A stretch of DNA of 10,124 bases from CAZVAR01 sp964625225 (GTDB lineage: Bacteria; Pseudomonadota; Alphaproteobacteria; JAJUGE01), in contig CAZVAR010000134.1 in NCBI GenBank assembly GCA_964625225.1, positions 1 to 10,124 on the forward strand, read 5' to 3'. Shown in pieces: positions 1 to 6,585 of this stretch (the stretch's first letter is position 1; each line of letters begins with the position of its first letter). Position numbers and translations under genes: made by a program. The notes under the pieces were generated by a model. That model worked only from the letters and a program-made list of their open reading frames with translations. It did not search any database and was not told the DNA's origin.

Positions 1-1016
1 TCGACCGCCCGATCGAACCGGGTTATGCCCAGCTCCTGCTCGTAGCGGTCGAGCAGGTTGACCTCCTTCGCGCCGGCGAACAGACGGTCGGTCACTTCCG
101 CGCGCCCGCCCGGCGGGACGGTCAGCGCCGGCCGCAGATAGTCCACCTGGTACTTGTCGACACCGTTGGCGGCCGAATGGCTGAACCGGGTCTTCACCCC
201 GGTCTGCTGGTCCGGGATCAGCGAGACCAGCCAGTATTTGTCGGTAATGCCGAGCCAGCCGCCCGTCGTCTCTCCCTCGATCCGGCCCTGGTCGCGGAGA
301 TCGTCGTAGTCGAACTCGCGCAGCGTGCCGTCCATCACCGCGACCGGCCCCTCGTGCAGGATGAAGAAGCCCGAGGTCTCCGGGGTCCCGGTGCGGGTGA
401 CGAGGCCGTAGGGATAGAGGGTGACCGGCTCGCCGGTCTGGTTCTCGACCGCCAGCGAGACCGTGAACATGAAGTCGCGGTCGAGGGTCAGGGTCTTAAA
501 GAAACGCAGGCCCTGGCCGTTGTCCCAGACCGCCGTGACCGGTTTGCCCGGGACGAGCGCGGTCGCCTCGGTGGTCCAGACGGCATCGGCGCCCGGCACG
601 ACCGTGCCGGGCTCGCCGACCCAGCCGAACTCGGCATAATACGGTGCCCCCGCGCCCGGCGGCGACAGGATCGTCACCTCCGGGCTCTCCGGCCCCACGG
701 TGACGTGGTAGTCCGGCAACGACACGTCGTCGATGCGCCCGCCCGCCAGCGCGATCGAGCCGTGCATCCGCGGCGACTGGATCGGCAGCCGCGGCGCCTG
801 CGCCAGGACCGTCTCGCGGCTGGCCGGCGCCGCCGGTGCCACGCCCGGTGCAGCCGGCACGGGCGGCGCGCCGATCGCCGCAGCGTCGCTCGGCGTTCCC
901 GGCTCCGTCGTCGCGACCGGGGTCACCGGCGGGGCCGGCGGCGGAAACAACGACTGGAACCCGATCAGGATCCCGATCGAGATGACGATGGCGAGAAGAA
1001 GGTTACGCTGCTCCAT
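1..1016 (-). CDS. yidC: YidC membrane protein insertase, N-terminal part (runs off window)
   Basis: YidC inserts and folds inner-membrane proteins, alone or with SecYEG. The gene starts at the ATG on the minus strand at 1016 and is cut by the window edge after 338 codons, so the insertase core with its conserved transmembrane helices lies outside. Visible are the N-terminal signal-anchor helix (about residues 5-24, starting MEQRNLLLAI), a Pro/Ala-rich linker (about 25-75), and most of the large periplasmic domain typical of Gram-negative YidC, including the stretch LYPYGLVTRTGTPETSGFF. Proteobacterial YidC is usually 540-600 residues, so a bit over half is present. It is the last visible gene of the rpmH-rnpA-yidD-yidC block and begins 25 bases after the yidD stop. 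The family call is firm; the downstream end cannot be seen. Confidence 0.95.
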   Translation of the reverse strand, partial: MEQRNLLLAIVISIGILIGFQSLFPPPAPPVTPVATTEPGTPSDAAAIGAPPVPAAPGVAPAAPASRETVLAQAPRLPIQSPRMHGSIALAGGRIDDVSLPDYHVTVGPESPEVTILSPPGAGAPYYAEFGWVGEPGTVVPGADAVWTTEATALVPGKPVTAVWDNGQGLRFFKTLTLDRDFMFTVSLAVENQTGEPVTLYPYGLVTRTGTPETSGFFILHEGPVAVMDGTLREFDYDDLRDQGRIEGETTGGWLGITDKYWLVSLIPDQQTGVKTRFSHSAANGVDKYQVDYLRPALTVPPGGRAEVTDRLFAGAKEVNLLDRYEQELGITRFDRAV

Positions 1017-1041
1017 CGAGGCAAGGCTCTTGGTGTTGGTG

Positions 1042-1329
1042 TCAGGACCGACGGCCGTAACGGGCGCGGGCGGGCCGCGCGGCACGCACGGGTACCGGGT
1101 CGTAGCCGGCCCCGCCTAGGGGATGGCAGCGCAGCAGGCGCCGCCCGGCGAGCCACAGGCCGCGCGCCGGCCCGTGCCGCTCGATCGCCTCGATCGCGTA
1201 GTGCGAACAGGTCGGCAGGTAGCGGCAGGACACCGGCAGGAAGGGAGATAGAGCGACCTGATAGAAGCGGATCGGCGCACGCAGCAGTGCCACCGCGGCA
1301 GCGCGGGCGATCCCCGCATGCCGGCTCAC
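1042..1329 (-). CDS. yidD: YidD, membrane protein insertion efficiency factor
   Basis: A 95-residue protein of the YidD (haemolytic domain, DUF37) family, a small membrane-associated factor that helps YidC-dependent insertion. The family signature is complete: an N-terminal amphipathic stretch (about 13-32), then CRYLPTCSHYAIEAI with Cys35 and Cys41, and RRLLRCHPLGGAGYDPVP with Cys68. The start is a GTG at 1329, chosen because it overlaps the rnpA stop by four bases (GTGA, 1326-1329), the usual coupling in this operon. The first ATG nearby, at 1319, is in another frame. The Arg-rich tail (RAARPARARYGRRS) is variable in the family. Length and position between rnpA and yidC are as expected. Confidence 0.95.
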   Translation of the reverse strand: MSRHAGIARAAAVALLRAPIRFYQVALSPFLPVSCRYLPTCSHYAIEAIERHGPARGLWLAGRRLLRCHPLGGAGYDPVPVRAARPARARYGRRS

Positions 1330-1709
1330 GGTGTCGCCTCGGCGGGCTCGCTGCGATAAGCCCGCAGCCGCTTCATCGCGTCGCGCAGATCCCCGACCAG
1401 TTCCGGATAGGGACGGTCGAGCGTCGTCCGTCGCCCGATGATCACATAATCGTAGCCCGGCTGGGCATGCATCGGCAAAACCTCGCTGGCGGCCGCCCGG
1501 AGCCGGCGCTTGGCCCGGTTCCGCTCGACCGCCTTGCCGACCTTCCGGCTGACGGTGAACCCGACCCGGGCCTCGCCCGGTCGCTCGCCGTCTTCACCCG
1601 GCGCGCGCGGGCGCACCTGCAGCACGAGCCCCGGCGCGGCCCAGCGCCGCCCCTTCGCGGTGCGCAGAAACTCCGCGCGCCGCTTCAGGCGGCCGAGCGC
1701 CACGACCAT
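1326..1709 (-). CDS. rnpA: Ribonuclease P protein component
   Basis: The protein subunit of RNase P, which with the M1-type RNA removes 5' leaders from pre-tRNAs. At 127 residues it is of normal size. It shows the N-terminal LGRLKRRAEFLRTAKGRRW segment, the central FTVSRKVGKAV segment and the RNR motif ERNRAKRRLR (about 62-71), which bind the RNA, then the conserved YDYVIIGR strand (about 86-94). The ATG at 1709 lies 25 bases after the rpmH stop. No strong Shine-Dalgarno is visible ahead of it, so translation may depend on rpmH coupling; a GTG two codons in is a possible alternative start. Its stop overlaps the GTG start of yidD. Confidence 0.96.
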   Translation of the reverse strand: MVVALGRLKRRAEFLRTAKGRRWAAPGLVLQVRPRAPGEDGERPGEARVGFTVSRKVGKAVERNRAKRRLRAAASEVLPMHAQPGYDYVIIGRRTTLDRPYPELVGDLRDAMKRLRAYRSEPAEATP

Positions 1710-1734
1710 CGCGCGCCGGGCCGGCCATCGCGTC

Positions 1735-1869
1735 TCAGGCCGAGAGCTGCTTGCGGCCGCGCGCCCGACGGCGCTTGATCACAAGTCGCCCGCCGACGGT
1801 CGCCATACGGGACCGGAAGCCGTGCCGCCGCTTGCGGACGAGCACGCTCGGCTGATAGGTACGCTTCAC
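1735..1869 (-). CDS. rpmH: Ribosomal protein bL34
   Basis: A complete 44-residue bL34, very basic, starting MKRTYQPSVLVRKRRHGFR and ending RGRKQLSA, including the family's RMATVGGR segment. It is a component of the 50S subunit. The start is GTG at 1869. The N-terminal MKRTYQPS matches the family only from this codon, and GGAG at 1878-1881 gives a good ribosome binding site 8 bases upstream. It is the first gene of the minus-strand operon and sits directly behind the promoter at 1908-1936. Confidence 0.97.
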   Translation of the reverse strand: MKRTYQPSVLVRKRRHGFRSRMATVGGRLVIKRRRARGRKQLSA

Positions 1870-1907
1870 TGCAGGAACTCCGTGGACCGGTCGGAAAGTC
1901 GAGCGGG

Positions 1908-1936
1908 GATATACGGACTCCCCCCCGCCAAGTCAA
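1908..1936 (-). promoter_or_regulatory. Sigma70-type promoter of the rpmH-rnpA-yidD-yidC operon
   Basis: On the minus strand, TTGACT (1931-1936) and TATATC (1908-1913) are separated by exactly 17 bases. This is close to the TTGACA/TATAAT consensus and is the most AT-rich spot in an otherwise very GC-rich intergenic region. Transcription would begin near 1901, giving a leader of about 30 bases to the rpmH GTG. The assignment rests on sequence match and position. Confidence 0.72.
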
Positions 1937-1944
1937 TGCGAGGC

Positions 1945-1967
1945 CCGCTCGCCGGGCGGGCGAGCGG
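1945..1967. repeat. Inverted repeat in the rpmH / PAS intergenic region
   Basis: CCGCTCGCC (1945-1953) and GGCGAGCGG (1959-1967) form a perfect 9-bp stem with a 5-base loop. It lies just upstream of the rpmH promoter -35 on the minus strand and about 85 bases upstream of the PAS gene on the plus strand. There is no following T tract, so it is not a classical terminator. It could be an operator or simply GC-rich structure. Confidence 0.4.
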
Positions 1968-1993
1968 ACCGGCCCGGGGAGGCGGCGCGCCGT

Positions 1994-2005
1994 GGAAGCG
2001 CTTCC
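1994..2005. promoter_or_regulatory. Perfect 12-bp palindrome, possible operator
   Basis: GGAAGCGCTTCC is a perfect 12-bp palindrome centred about 53 bases before the ATG of the PAS-domain gene and about 60 bases upstream of the rpmH promoter -35. A symmetric site between divergent genes is a reasonable binding site for a dimeric regulator. I do not recognise it as the site of a named regulator. Confidence 0.3.
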
Positions 2006-2052
2006 GATCGCGGAGGCTTCGATGACGGCATGGATCACAGAGACGGAGCAGG

Positions 2053-2634
2053 ATGCTGTCGCCCAAGGACTTCACCCAGATCGCAGACCCGCGGCTCCGG
2101 CTGCTGCTCGAGCACTGGTTGGCGGTGCGCGGCAGCCGGACCATGCCGGCGCGGCAGGACATCGATCCGGCCCGGATCGTGGCGGCGCTCCCGCTCATCT
2201 GGATCCTCGAGTATCATCGAGCGACCGGACTGTTCCGGTTTCGACTGGCCGGCGAGGAGGTCCGCGCGCTCTACGGCCGCGACCTGCGCGGCCTTTCGTA
2301 TCAGTCGGTCTTCCCTGCCCGGGAGCACCCCGCGGTGCTGGCCCGAATTCGCCGGGTCGTCGACGGTCCCTGCGTGATGCACGCGCGCGGCGCGATCTAC
2401 GGCGCCGCCGGCCGGACGGGCGAGGGAGAGCGGCTCGCGCTGCCGCTCGCCGCCGACGGGACCACCCCGGATGCGGTCATCGGCGCCTCCATCTATCGCT
2501 GGGGCGACCGCTTGGCACTGCCGCGACGCCAGCCGCAGCGGCACGAGATGATCGTGACCTTCACCGCGGTCGAGGGGACGGGTCGCGAGGTCGAGGGGGC
2601 AGCGAACGAGCCCGTCACCGTCCGATGGGACTGA
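2053..2634 (+). CDS. PAS_5-family (PAS-like) protein of unknown role
   Basis: A 193-residue soluble protein with the pattern of the PAS_5 family (PF07310), common in alphaproteobacteria. The N-terminal part contains DPRLRLLLEHW, then MPARQDIDPARIVAALPLIWIL (about 31-52), then FRFRLAGEEVRALYGRDLRG (about 61-80), the typical order in this family. The C-terminal half completes the PAS-like sheet (ERLALPLAADG, then AVIGASIY). No catalytic or DNA-binding domain is attached, so it is at most a sensor or ligand-binding module whose partner is unknown. The start at 2053 has GGAG four bases upstream. It is divergent from rpmH, and the next gene begins 107 bases later, probably from its own promoter. 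The family call is fairly sure; the function is not known. Confidence 0.8.
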   Translation: MLSPKDFTQIADPRLRLLLEHWLAVRGSRTMPARQDIDPARIVAALPLIWILEYHRATGLFRFRLAGEEVRALYGRDLRGLSYQSVFPAREHPAVLARIRRVVDGPCVMHARGAIYGAAGRTGEGERLALPLAADGTTPDAVIGASIYRWGDRLALPRRQPQRHEMIVTFTAVEGTGREVEGAANEPVTVRWD

Positions 2635-2672
2635 GCGGCCCCGTCGATCACGCCCCTTCACGATACTATGAG

Positions 2673-2701
2673 TGGAGACCGCGACAGCGCATCCCTATAA
2701 C
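2673..2701 (+). promoter_or_regulatory. Possible sigma70-type promoter for the VTT/oxidoreductase pair
   Basis: TATAAC (2696-2701) is a near-consensus -10, preceded at 17 bases by TGGAGA (2673-2678), which matches four of six -35 positions. It lies in the 107-base gap before the VTT-domain gene and would start transcription near 2708, about 35 bases before the ATG at 2742. The -35 is weak, so this remains tentative. Confidence 0.4.
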
Positions 2702-2741
2702 CGCCTTATCGCCTCGCCGCTCGCAGGTCACCGCCCTTCGC

Positions 2742-3488
2742 ATGCCCGTGCCCGGAGATCAGGCCGCCCACCCTGCCCCGGTCCGGCACCGGACCGTCGG
2801 ACGGCTGCTGCCGCTCGCGCTGCTGGCCGTCGGGCTGGCGCTGTTCTTCCTCGCCGGCGGCCATGAGGGGCTCAACTTCGACGAACTCGCCCGCAACCGC
2901 GCCGCCCTGCAGGACTGGGTCGAGGGGCACCCCTGGCTGGCGCCGCCGGCCTTCACGTTCGGCTACGCCGTCGCCATCTCGCTCTCGCTCCCCATCGGAA
3001 TGCTGCTGACGGTGGCCGGCGGCTTCCTGTTCGGGCCCGTGGTGGGGGCCCTCTGCGCCGCGACCGGCGCGACGCTGGGGGCGACCGCGCCGTTCCTCGC
3101 CGCGCGCAGCGCCTTCGGCGCCCGGCCGCGCCGCCGGGTCGAGGCGGCGTTGCGTCGGATGGACGCCGGCTTTCGCGACAATGCGTTCCACTATCTCCTG
3201 TTCCTGCGGCTGGTTCCGGTGTTCCCGTTCTGGCTGGTCAACATCGCCCCTGCCTTCACCGAGGTGCCGCTGCGGACCTATCTCGCCGCGACGGCTCTCG
3301 GGGTCTTGCCCGGAACGGTCGTCTATGCCCTGGTCGGCAGCGGCCTCGGCGCCGTGATCGACCGGGGCGGCACGCCCGATCTCGGCGTGCTGTTCGAGCC
3401 TGCGATCCTGGCCCCCCTGGTCGGCCTCGCCCTGCTGGTGCTGCTGCCGACCGTGCTCAGGCGCCGCCGCGGCGGCGATTCTGGCTGA
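2742..3488 (+). CDS. TVP38/TMEM64 (VTT-domain) inner-membrane protein
   Basis: A 248-residue integral membrane protein of the VTT/SNARE-associated (DedA-like) superfamily. Visible are an N-terminal membrane helix (about 20-39), the core with SLPIGMLLTVAGGFLFGP (about 82-99) followed by the Gly/Ala-rich reentrant segment, the family's LRLVPVFPFWLVNIAPAF (about 155-172), further helices at about 178-205 and 220-238, and an Arg-rich cytoplasmic end. Members are linked to lipid scrambling or membrane homeostasis; the substrate here is unknown. The open frame extends upstream to about 1992, but that part overlaps the PAS gene and looks like shadow sequence. ATG 2742 is preferred although its ribosome binding site is weak; GTG 2748 is an alternative. 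It ends 9 bases before the flavoprotein gene, and the two are surely cotranscribed. Confidence 0.88.
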   Translation: MPVPGDQAAHPAPVRHRTVGRLLPLALLAVGLALFFLAGGHEGLNFDELARNRAALQDWVEGHPWLAPPAFTFGYAVAISLSLPIGMLLTVAGGFLFGPVVGALCAATGATLGATAPFLAARSAFGARPRRRVEAALRRMDAGFRDNAFHYLLFLRLVPVFPFWLVNIAPAFTEVPLRTYLAATALGVLPGTVVYALVGSGLGAVIDRGGTPDLGVLFEPAILAPLVGLALLVLLPTVLRRRRGGDSG

Positions 3489-3497
3489 GCGGCGGCA

Positions 3498-4922
3498 ATG
3501 GCCGGGACGATCGAGGTCGACCTTTGCGTCATCGGCGGCGGCACCGGCGGGCTAGTGACGGCCGCCGGCGCCTCGCAGATGGGGGCCTCCACCGTGCTGA
3601 TCGAACGGCACCGGATGGGCGGCGACTGCCTCAATACCGGCTGCGTCCCGTCCAAGGCGATGCTGGCGGCGGCGAAGACGGCCCAGACGATGCGGGACGC
3701 CGCCCCCTTCGGCATCGCCGCCGCCAAGCCGCAGGTCGATTTCCGGCGCGTGCGCGAGCATGTGCAGGACGTGATCGCGACGATCGCTCCGCACGACTCC
3801 GTGGCGCGGTTCGAGGGACTCGGCGTGCGGGTGATCCGGGCCGAAGGCCGCTTCACCGGTCCGCGCGAGGTGATCGCCGGCGATACGCATATCCGCGCCC
3901 GCCGCTTCGTCGTGGCGACCGGCTCGCGCCCGGCGGTGCCGCCGATCCCCGGCCTGGCCGAGGTACCCTACCTGACCAACGAGACCGTCTGGGACGATCC
4001 CGCCCTGCCGCGACACCTGATCGTCATCGGCGGCGGCCCGATCGGCGCGGAGCTGGCGCAGGCGTACCGGCGGCTGGGCGCCGCCGTCACGATCCTCGAA
4101 ATGGCCAGCCTGCTGCCGAAGGACGACCCGGAGCTGGTCGCCGTCGTCCGCAATCGCCTGCGCAGAGAGGGGGTCGTGCTTCGCGAGGGCGTCACCGTCA
4201 CGGGCGTCGAACGCGGGGCGGACGGGATGGTCGTCACCGTCGAGGCCGACGGCGCACTGGAGCGGCTGACTGGCTCGCACTTGCTGGTCGCCACCGGCAG
4301 GCGCCCCAACGTCGAGGACCTCGGCCTCGATCAGGCCGGAATCCGCTACGGCAAGGACGGGATCGAGACGGATTCGCGACTGCGCACCAGCAACCGGCGT
4401 GTCTACGCGGTCGGCGACGTCACCGGCCGGATGCAGTTCACCCACATGGCCGCGCACCATGCCGGGGTCGTCCTGCGCAACGCGCTGTTCCGCCTCCCGG
4501 CCAAGGTCGAGGAACGGAGCGTTCCCTGGGTCACCTACACCGATCCCGAGCTCGCGCATGTCGGCCTGACCGAGGAGGCGGCCCGCGCCGAGGGCCGCCG
4601 GATCGCGGTGCTTCGCTTCGCATTCGCCGAAAACGACCGCGCGGTCGCCGAGCGCGCGGCCGAGGGCCTCGTCAAGGTGGTCGCGACCCCCCGCGGCAAG
4701 CTGCTCGGCGCCTCGATCGTCGGCCCCAGCGCCGGCGAGCTGATCCTGCCCTGGGTCCTGGCGCTGAAGCAGGGTCTGGGCGTCGGCGCGCTCACCTCGA
4801 TCATCGCCCCCTATCCGACCCTCGCGGAGATCAGCAAGAGCGTCGCCGGGACCTGGTTTACGCCGAAGTTGTTCAGCCCGCGCACACGCAAGCTGGTTCG
4901 GTTCCTGGCGCGGTTCGGCTAG
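3498..4922 (+). CDS. FAD-dependent pyridine nucleotide-disulfide oxidoreductase (MerA/Lpd-like)
   Basis: A 474-residue class I flavin disulfide reductase. Domains in order: FAD-binding motif GGGTGG (13-18); redox disulfide GGDCLNTGCVPSK with Cys44 and Cys49; NAD(P)-binding GGGPIGAE (178-185), with Glu201 at the end of the next strand suggesting NADH preference; FAD motif YAVGD (303-307); and a dimerisation domain from about 340. In dihydrolipoamide dehydrogenase the active-site base is the His of HPTLSE; here the segment reads APYPTLAE, with Tyr439 in its place and Glu444 kept. That argues against a true dihydrolipoamide dehydrogenase. There is no N-terminal metal-binding domain and no C-terminal Cys pair, so it is not a classical mercuric reductase. 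The electron acceptor is unknown. Its tight linkage to the upstream VTT gene suggests a joint membrane-associated redox role. The C-terminus is basic and helical (LFSPRTRKLVRFLARFG) and may touch the membrane. Confidence 0.9.
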   Translation: MAGTIEVDLCVIGGGTGGLVTAAGASQMGASTVLIERHRMGGDCLNTGCVPSKAMLAAAKTAQTMRDAAPFGIAAAKPQVDFRRVREHVQDVIATIAPHDSVARFEGLGVRVIRAEGRFTGPREVIAGDTHIRARRFVVATGSRPAVPPIPGLAEVPYLTNETVWDDPALPRHLIVIGGGPIGAELAQAYRRLGAAVTILEMASLLPKDDPELVAVVRNRLRREGVVLREGVTVTGVERGADGMVVTVEADGALERLTGSHLLVATGRRPNVEDLGLDQAGIRYGKDGIETDSRLRTSNRRVYAVGDVTGRMQFTHMAAHHAGVVLRNALFRLPAKVEERSVPWVTYTDPELAHVGLTEEAARAEGRRIAVLRFAFAENDRAVAERAAEGLVKVVATPRGKLLGASIVGPSAGELILPWVLALKQGLGVGALTSIIAPYPTLAEISKSVAGTWFTPKLFSPRTRKLVRFLARFG

Positions 4923-4927
4923 GATTC

Positions 4928-4945
4928 GCGCCCTCGCACGGGCGC
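4928..4945 (+). repeat. Small hairpin between the oxidoreductase and kinase genes
   Basis: GCGCCC (4928-4933) pairs with GGGCGC (4940-4945) across a 6-base loop, immediately after the oxidoreductase stop and 16 bases before the kinase ATG. No U-rich tail follows, so at best it is a weak attenuator. The 39-base gap is short enough for the kinase to be cotranscribed with the pair upstream. Confidence 0.3.
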
Positions 4946-4961
4946 CATTATCCTGGGCCGC

Positions 4962-6353
4962 ATGTATCTGCCGAAGCCGTTCGCCAGCCTGTCCGCGCGC
5001 CTGCTGGTCCTCACCATGTTCTTCGTCATGTTGAGCGAGGTGCTGATCTATCTGCCCTCGATCGCGCGCTTCCGGATGACCTACCTCCAGGATCGGCTCG
5101 CCGATGCCCACATCGCCGCGCTGGCGCTGGAAGCGACCCCGGCCCGGGCGCTCGGCCCCGAGCTCGAGCGCCGGCTGCTCGAGCACGCCCAGGCCTACAT
5201 GATCGAGCTGAAGACCGGGGATACCTACACCCACATGCTCGGCGGCTCGATGCCGCCGAAGCCTGACATCCGTTTCGACCTGCGCCGGGGCAGCTTCGTG
5301 CGCTACATCCGGGAGGCGCTCTCGGCGCTGACGCAGCGCGACAACCGGGTGCTGCACGTCACCGGCGCATCGCGCAACAACCCGAACGTCGAGGTCGAAA
5401 TCATCATCGACGAGGAGCCGATGCGGCGGGCCATGCTCGCCTATTCCGAGCGCATCCTGCAGCTCTCGATCCTTATTTCACTGCTGACCGCCACCCTCGT
5501 CTATCTGAGCCTCCGCTGGTTGCTGGTGCGGCCGATGCAGCGCCTGACCGAGGCGATGATGCGCTTCCGCGAGAATCCGGAAGACCAGGCACGGATCATC
5601 CGCCCCGGCCCCCGCAACGACGAGATCGGCACGGCCGAGCGCGAACTGGCGCAGATGCAGGCGGGCCTGCGGGCCGCGCTGGTGCAGCGGGCGCGGCTGG
5701 CCGCGCTCGGCGAGGCGGTCACCAGGATCAATCACGACCTCCGCAACATGCTGGCCTCGGCGCAGCTCCTCTCCGACCGGCTCGAAGCGAGCGAGGACCC
5801 CGAGGTACGGCGCGTGACGCCGACCCTGTTCCGGGCCATCGACCGCGCCGTGGCGCTGTGCGCCCGCGTCCTCGACTACGCCCGGTCCGGCGCTCCGAAC
5901 CTGCGCCCCTCGACCTTTCCGCTGGCCGAGCTGGTGGCCGACGCGGCGGTCAGCGCGGGTCCCGGCGGCGATGCCGCCGCCGCGGTCGCCTGGGAGACCG
6001 CCGTGCCGGCGGGCCTGATCGTCCGGGCCGACCGCGAGCAGCTCTTCCGTGTGCTAGTCAATCTCGGCCGGAACGCGGTCGAGGCGGGGGCACGCCGGGT
6101 CCGGATTGCGGCCGAGGCACAGGGCGACTGGGTCTCCCTGACCGTCGCCGACGACGGCCCCGGCCTGCCGGCCAAGGCCCGCGAGCGCCTGTTCCAGCCC
6201 TTCTCGGGCTCGGCCAAGGCCGCCGGCTCGGGCCTCGGCCTCGCGATCGCGCGCGAGCTCCTGCACGCGCACGGCGGCGAGATCTCGCTGGTCGAGACCG
6301 GGCCGGAAGGCACAGTGTTTCGCCTGGATCTCCCGTTGCGCACGAACGGTTAA
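4962..6353 (+). CDS. Membrane sensor histidine kinase (orphan in this window)
   Basis: A 463-residue two-transmembrane histidine kinase. The first membrane helix is at about 12-34, an extracytoplasmic sensor region at about 35-163, the second helix at about 165-188, and then a HAMP-like linker (about 189-240). The dimerisation/phosphoacceptor helix carries AVTRINHDLRN with phosphoacceptor His258. The ATPase domain has the N box NLGRNAVEAG (367-376), G1 DDGPGLP (397-403), F box LFQPF and G2 GSGLGLAIA (422-430). All catalytic motifs look intact. The sensor region shows no family I can name. No response regulator lies beside it, so its partner is elsewhere. The ATG at 4962 has no strong ribosome binding site. 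It may be cotranscribed with the oxidoreductase gene 39 bases upstream; any functional link is inference. Confidence 0.93.
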   Translation: MYLPKPFASLSARLLVLTMFFVMLSEVLIYLPSIARFRMTYLQDRLADAHIAALALEATPARALGPELERRLLEHAQAYMIELKTGDTYTHMLGGSMPPKPDIRFDLRRGSFVRYIREALSALTQRDNRVLHVTGASRNNPNVEVEIIIDEEPMRRAMLAYSERILQLSILISLLTATLVYLSLRWLLVRPMQRLTEAMMRFRENPEDQARIIRPGPRNDEIGTAERELAQMQAGLRAALVQRARLAALGEAVTRINHDLRNMLASAQLLSDRLEASEDPEVRRVTPTLFRAIDRAVALCARVLDYARSGAPNLRPSTFPLAELVADAAVSAGPGGDAAAAVAWETAVPAGLIVRADREQLFRVLVNLGRNAVEAGARRVRIAAEAQGDWVSLTVADDGPGLPAKARERLFQPFSGSAKAAGSGLGLAIARELLHAHGGEISLVETGPEGTVFRLDLPLRTNG

Positions 6354-6405
6354 TCTTCTAGTCCTCTTCCCGGACGGTCAGTCCCGGCAGGCGAGGGAGG
6401 CCGGC

Positions 6406-6585
6406 ATGGGCATCGGCGGCTGGATCATCGGCGCGTTCATCGGCCTGCTGGGCTTGAGCGGGCTGTTCCTGGCATCTGCCGCCGAGGGCAGCCGGACCTT
6501 CTATGTGATGGGCCTCGGGCTGTTCGTGTTCGCCTGCATCTTCATCTTCGCCCTGATCAAGCAGAGCTTCGACGAGCGGTCATGA
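6406..6585 (+). CDS. Small two-helix membrane protein
   Basis: A 59-residue protein beginning MGIGGWIIGAFIGLLGLSG and ending IKQSFDERS. Two hydrophobic helices (about 6-24 and 33-52) are joined by a short polar turn (AAEGSRT), and the tail is charged. A strong ribosome binding site AGGGAGG (6394-6400) sits five bases before the ATG, better than those of most neighbours. The stop overlaps the tam start as ATGA (6582-6585), so translation is coupled. I do not recognise the family and infer no function beyond an inner-membrane location. Real coding status is supported by the ribosome binding site, the coupling and the clear two-helix pattern. Confidence 0.72.
   Translation: MGIGGWIIGAFIGLLGLSGLFLASAAEGSRTFYVMGLGLFVFACIFIFALIKQSFDERS

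Noticed and set aside
177..1778. Plus-strand open frame opposite yidC, yidD and rnpA
   Set aside because: It is an antisense shadow of a conserved housekeeping operon and has an Arg/Pro-rich, motif-free translation.
1874..1898. Another GGAAC motif, in the rpmH leader
   Set aside because: No CGTT or TT element follows at the proper spacing, and on the plus strand it points away from rpmH.
1992..2741. Upstream open frame continuous with the VTT-domain protein (would give a 498-residue protein)
   Set aside because: It overlaps the PAS_5 gene in another frame, is rich in Arg/Pro/Gly without domain pattern, and the membrane-protein homology begins only after ATG 2742.
3498..4922. Assignment as mercuric reductase or dihydrolipoamide dehydrogenase
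   Set aside because: It has no HMA domain and no C-terminal Cys pair for MerA. The catalytic His of Lpd is Tyr439, and no 2-oxoacid dehydrogenase genes are nearby.
3552..5357. Long minus-strand open frame (about 600 codons) opposite the oxidoreductase and kinase genes
   Set aside because: It is a high-GC antisense shadow. The plus-strand products show full motif sets, while this frame has no recognisable domain.
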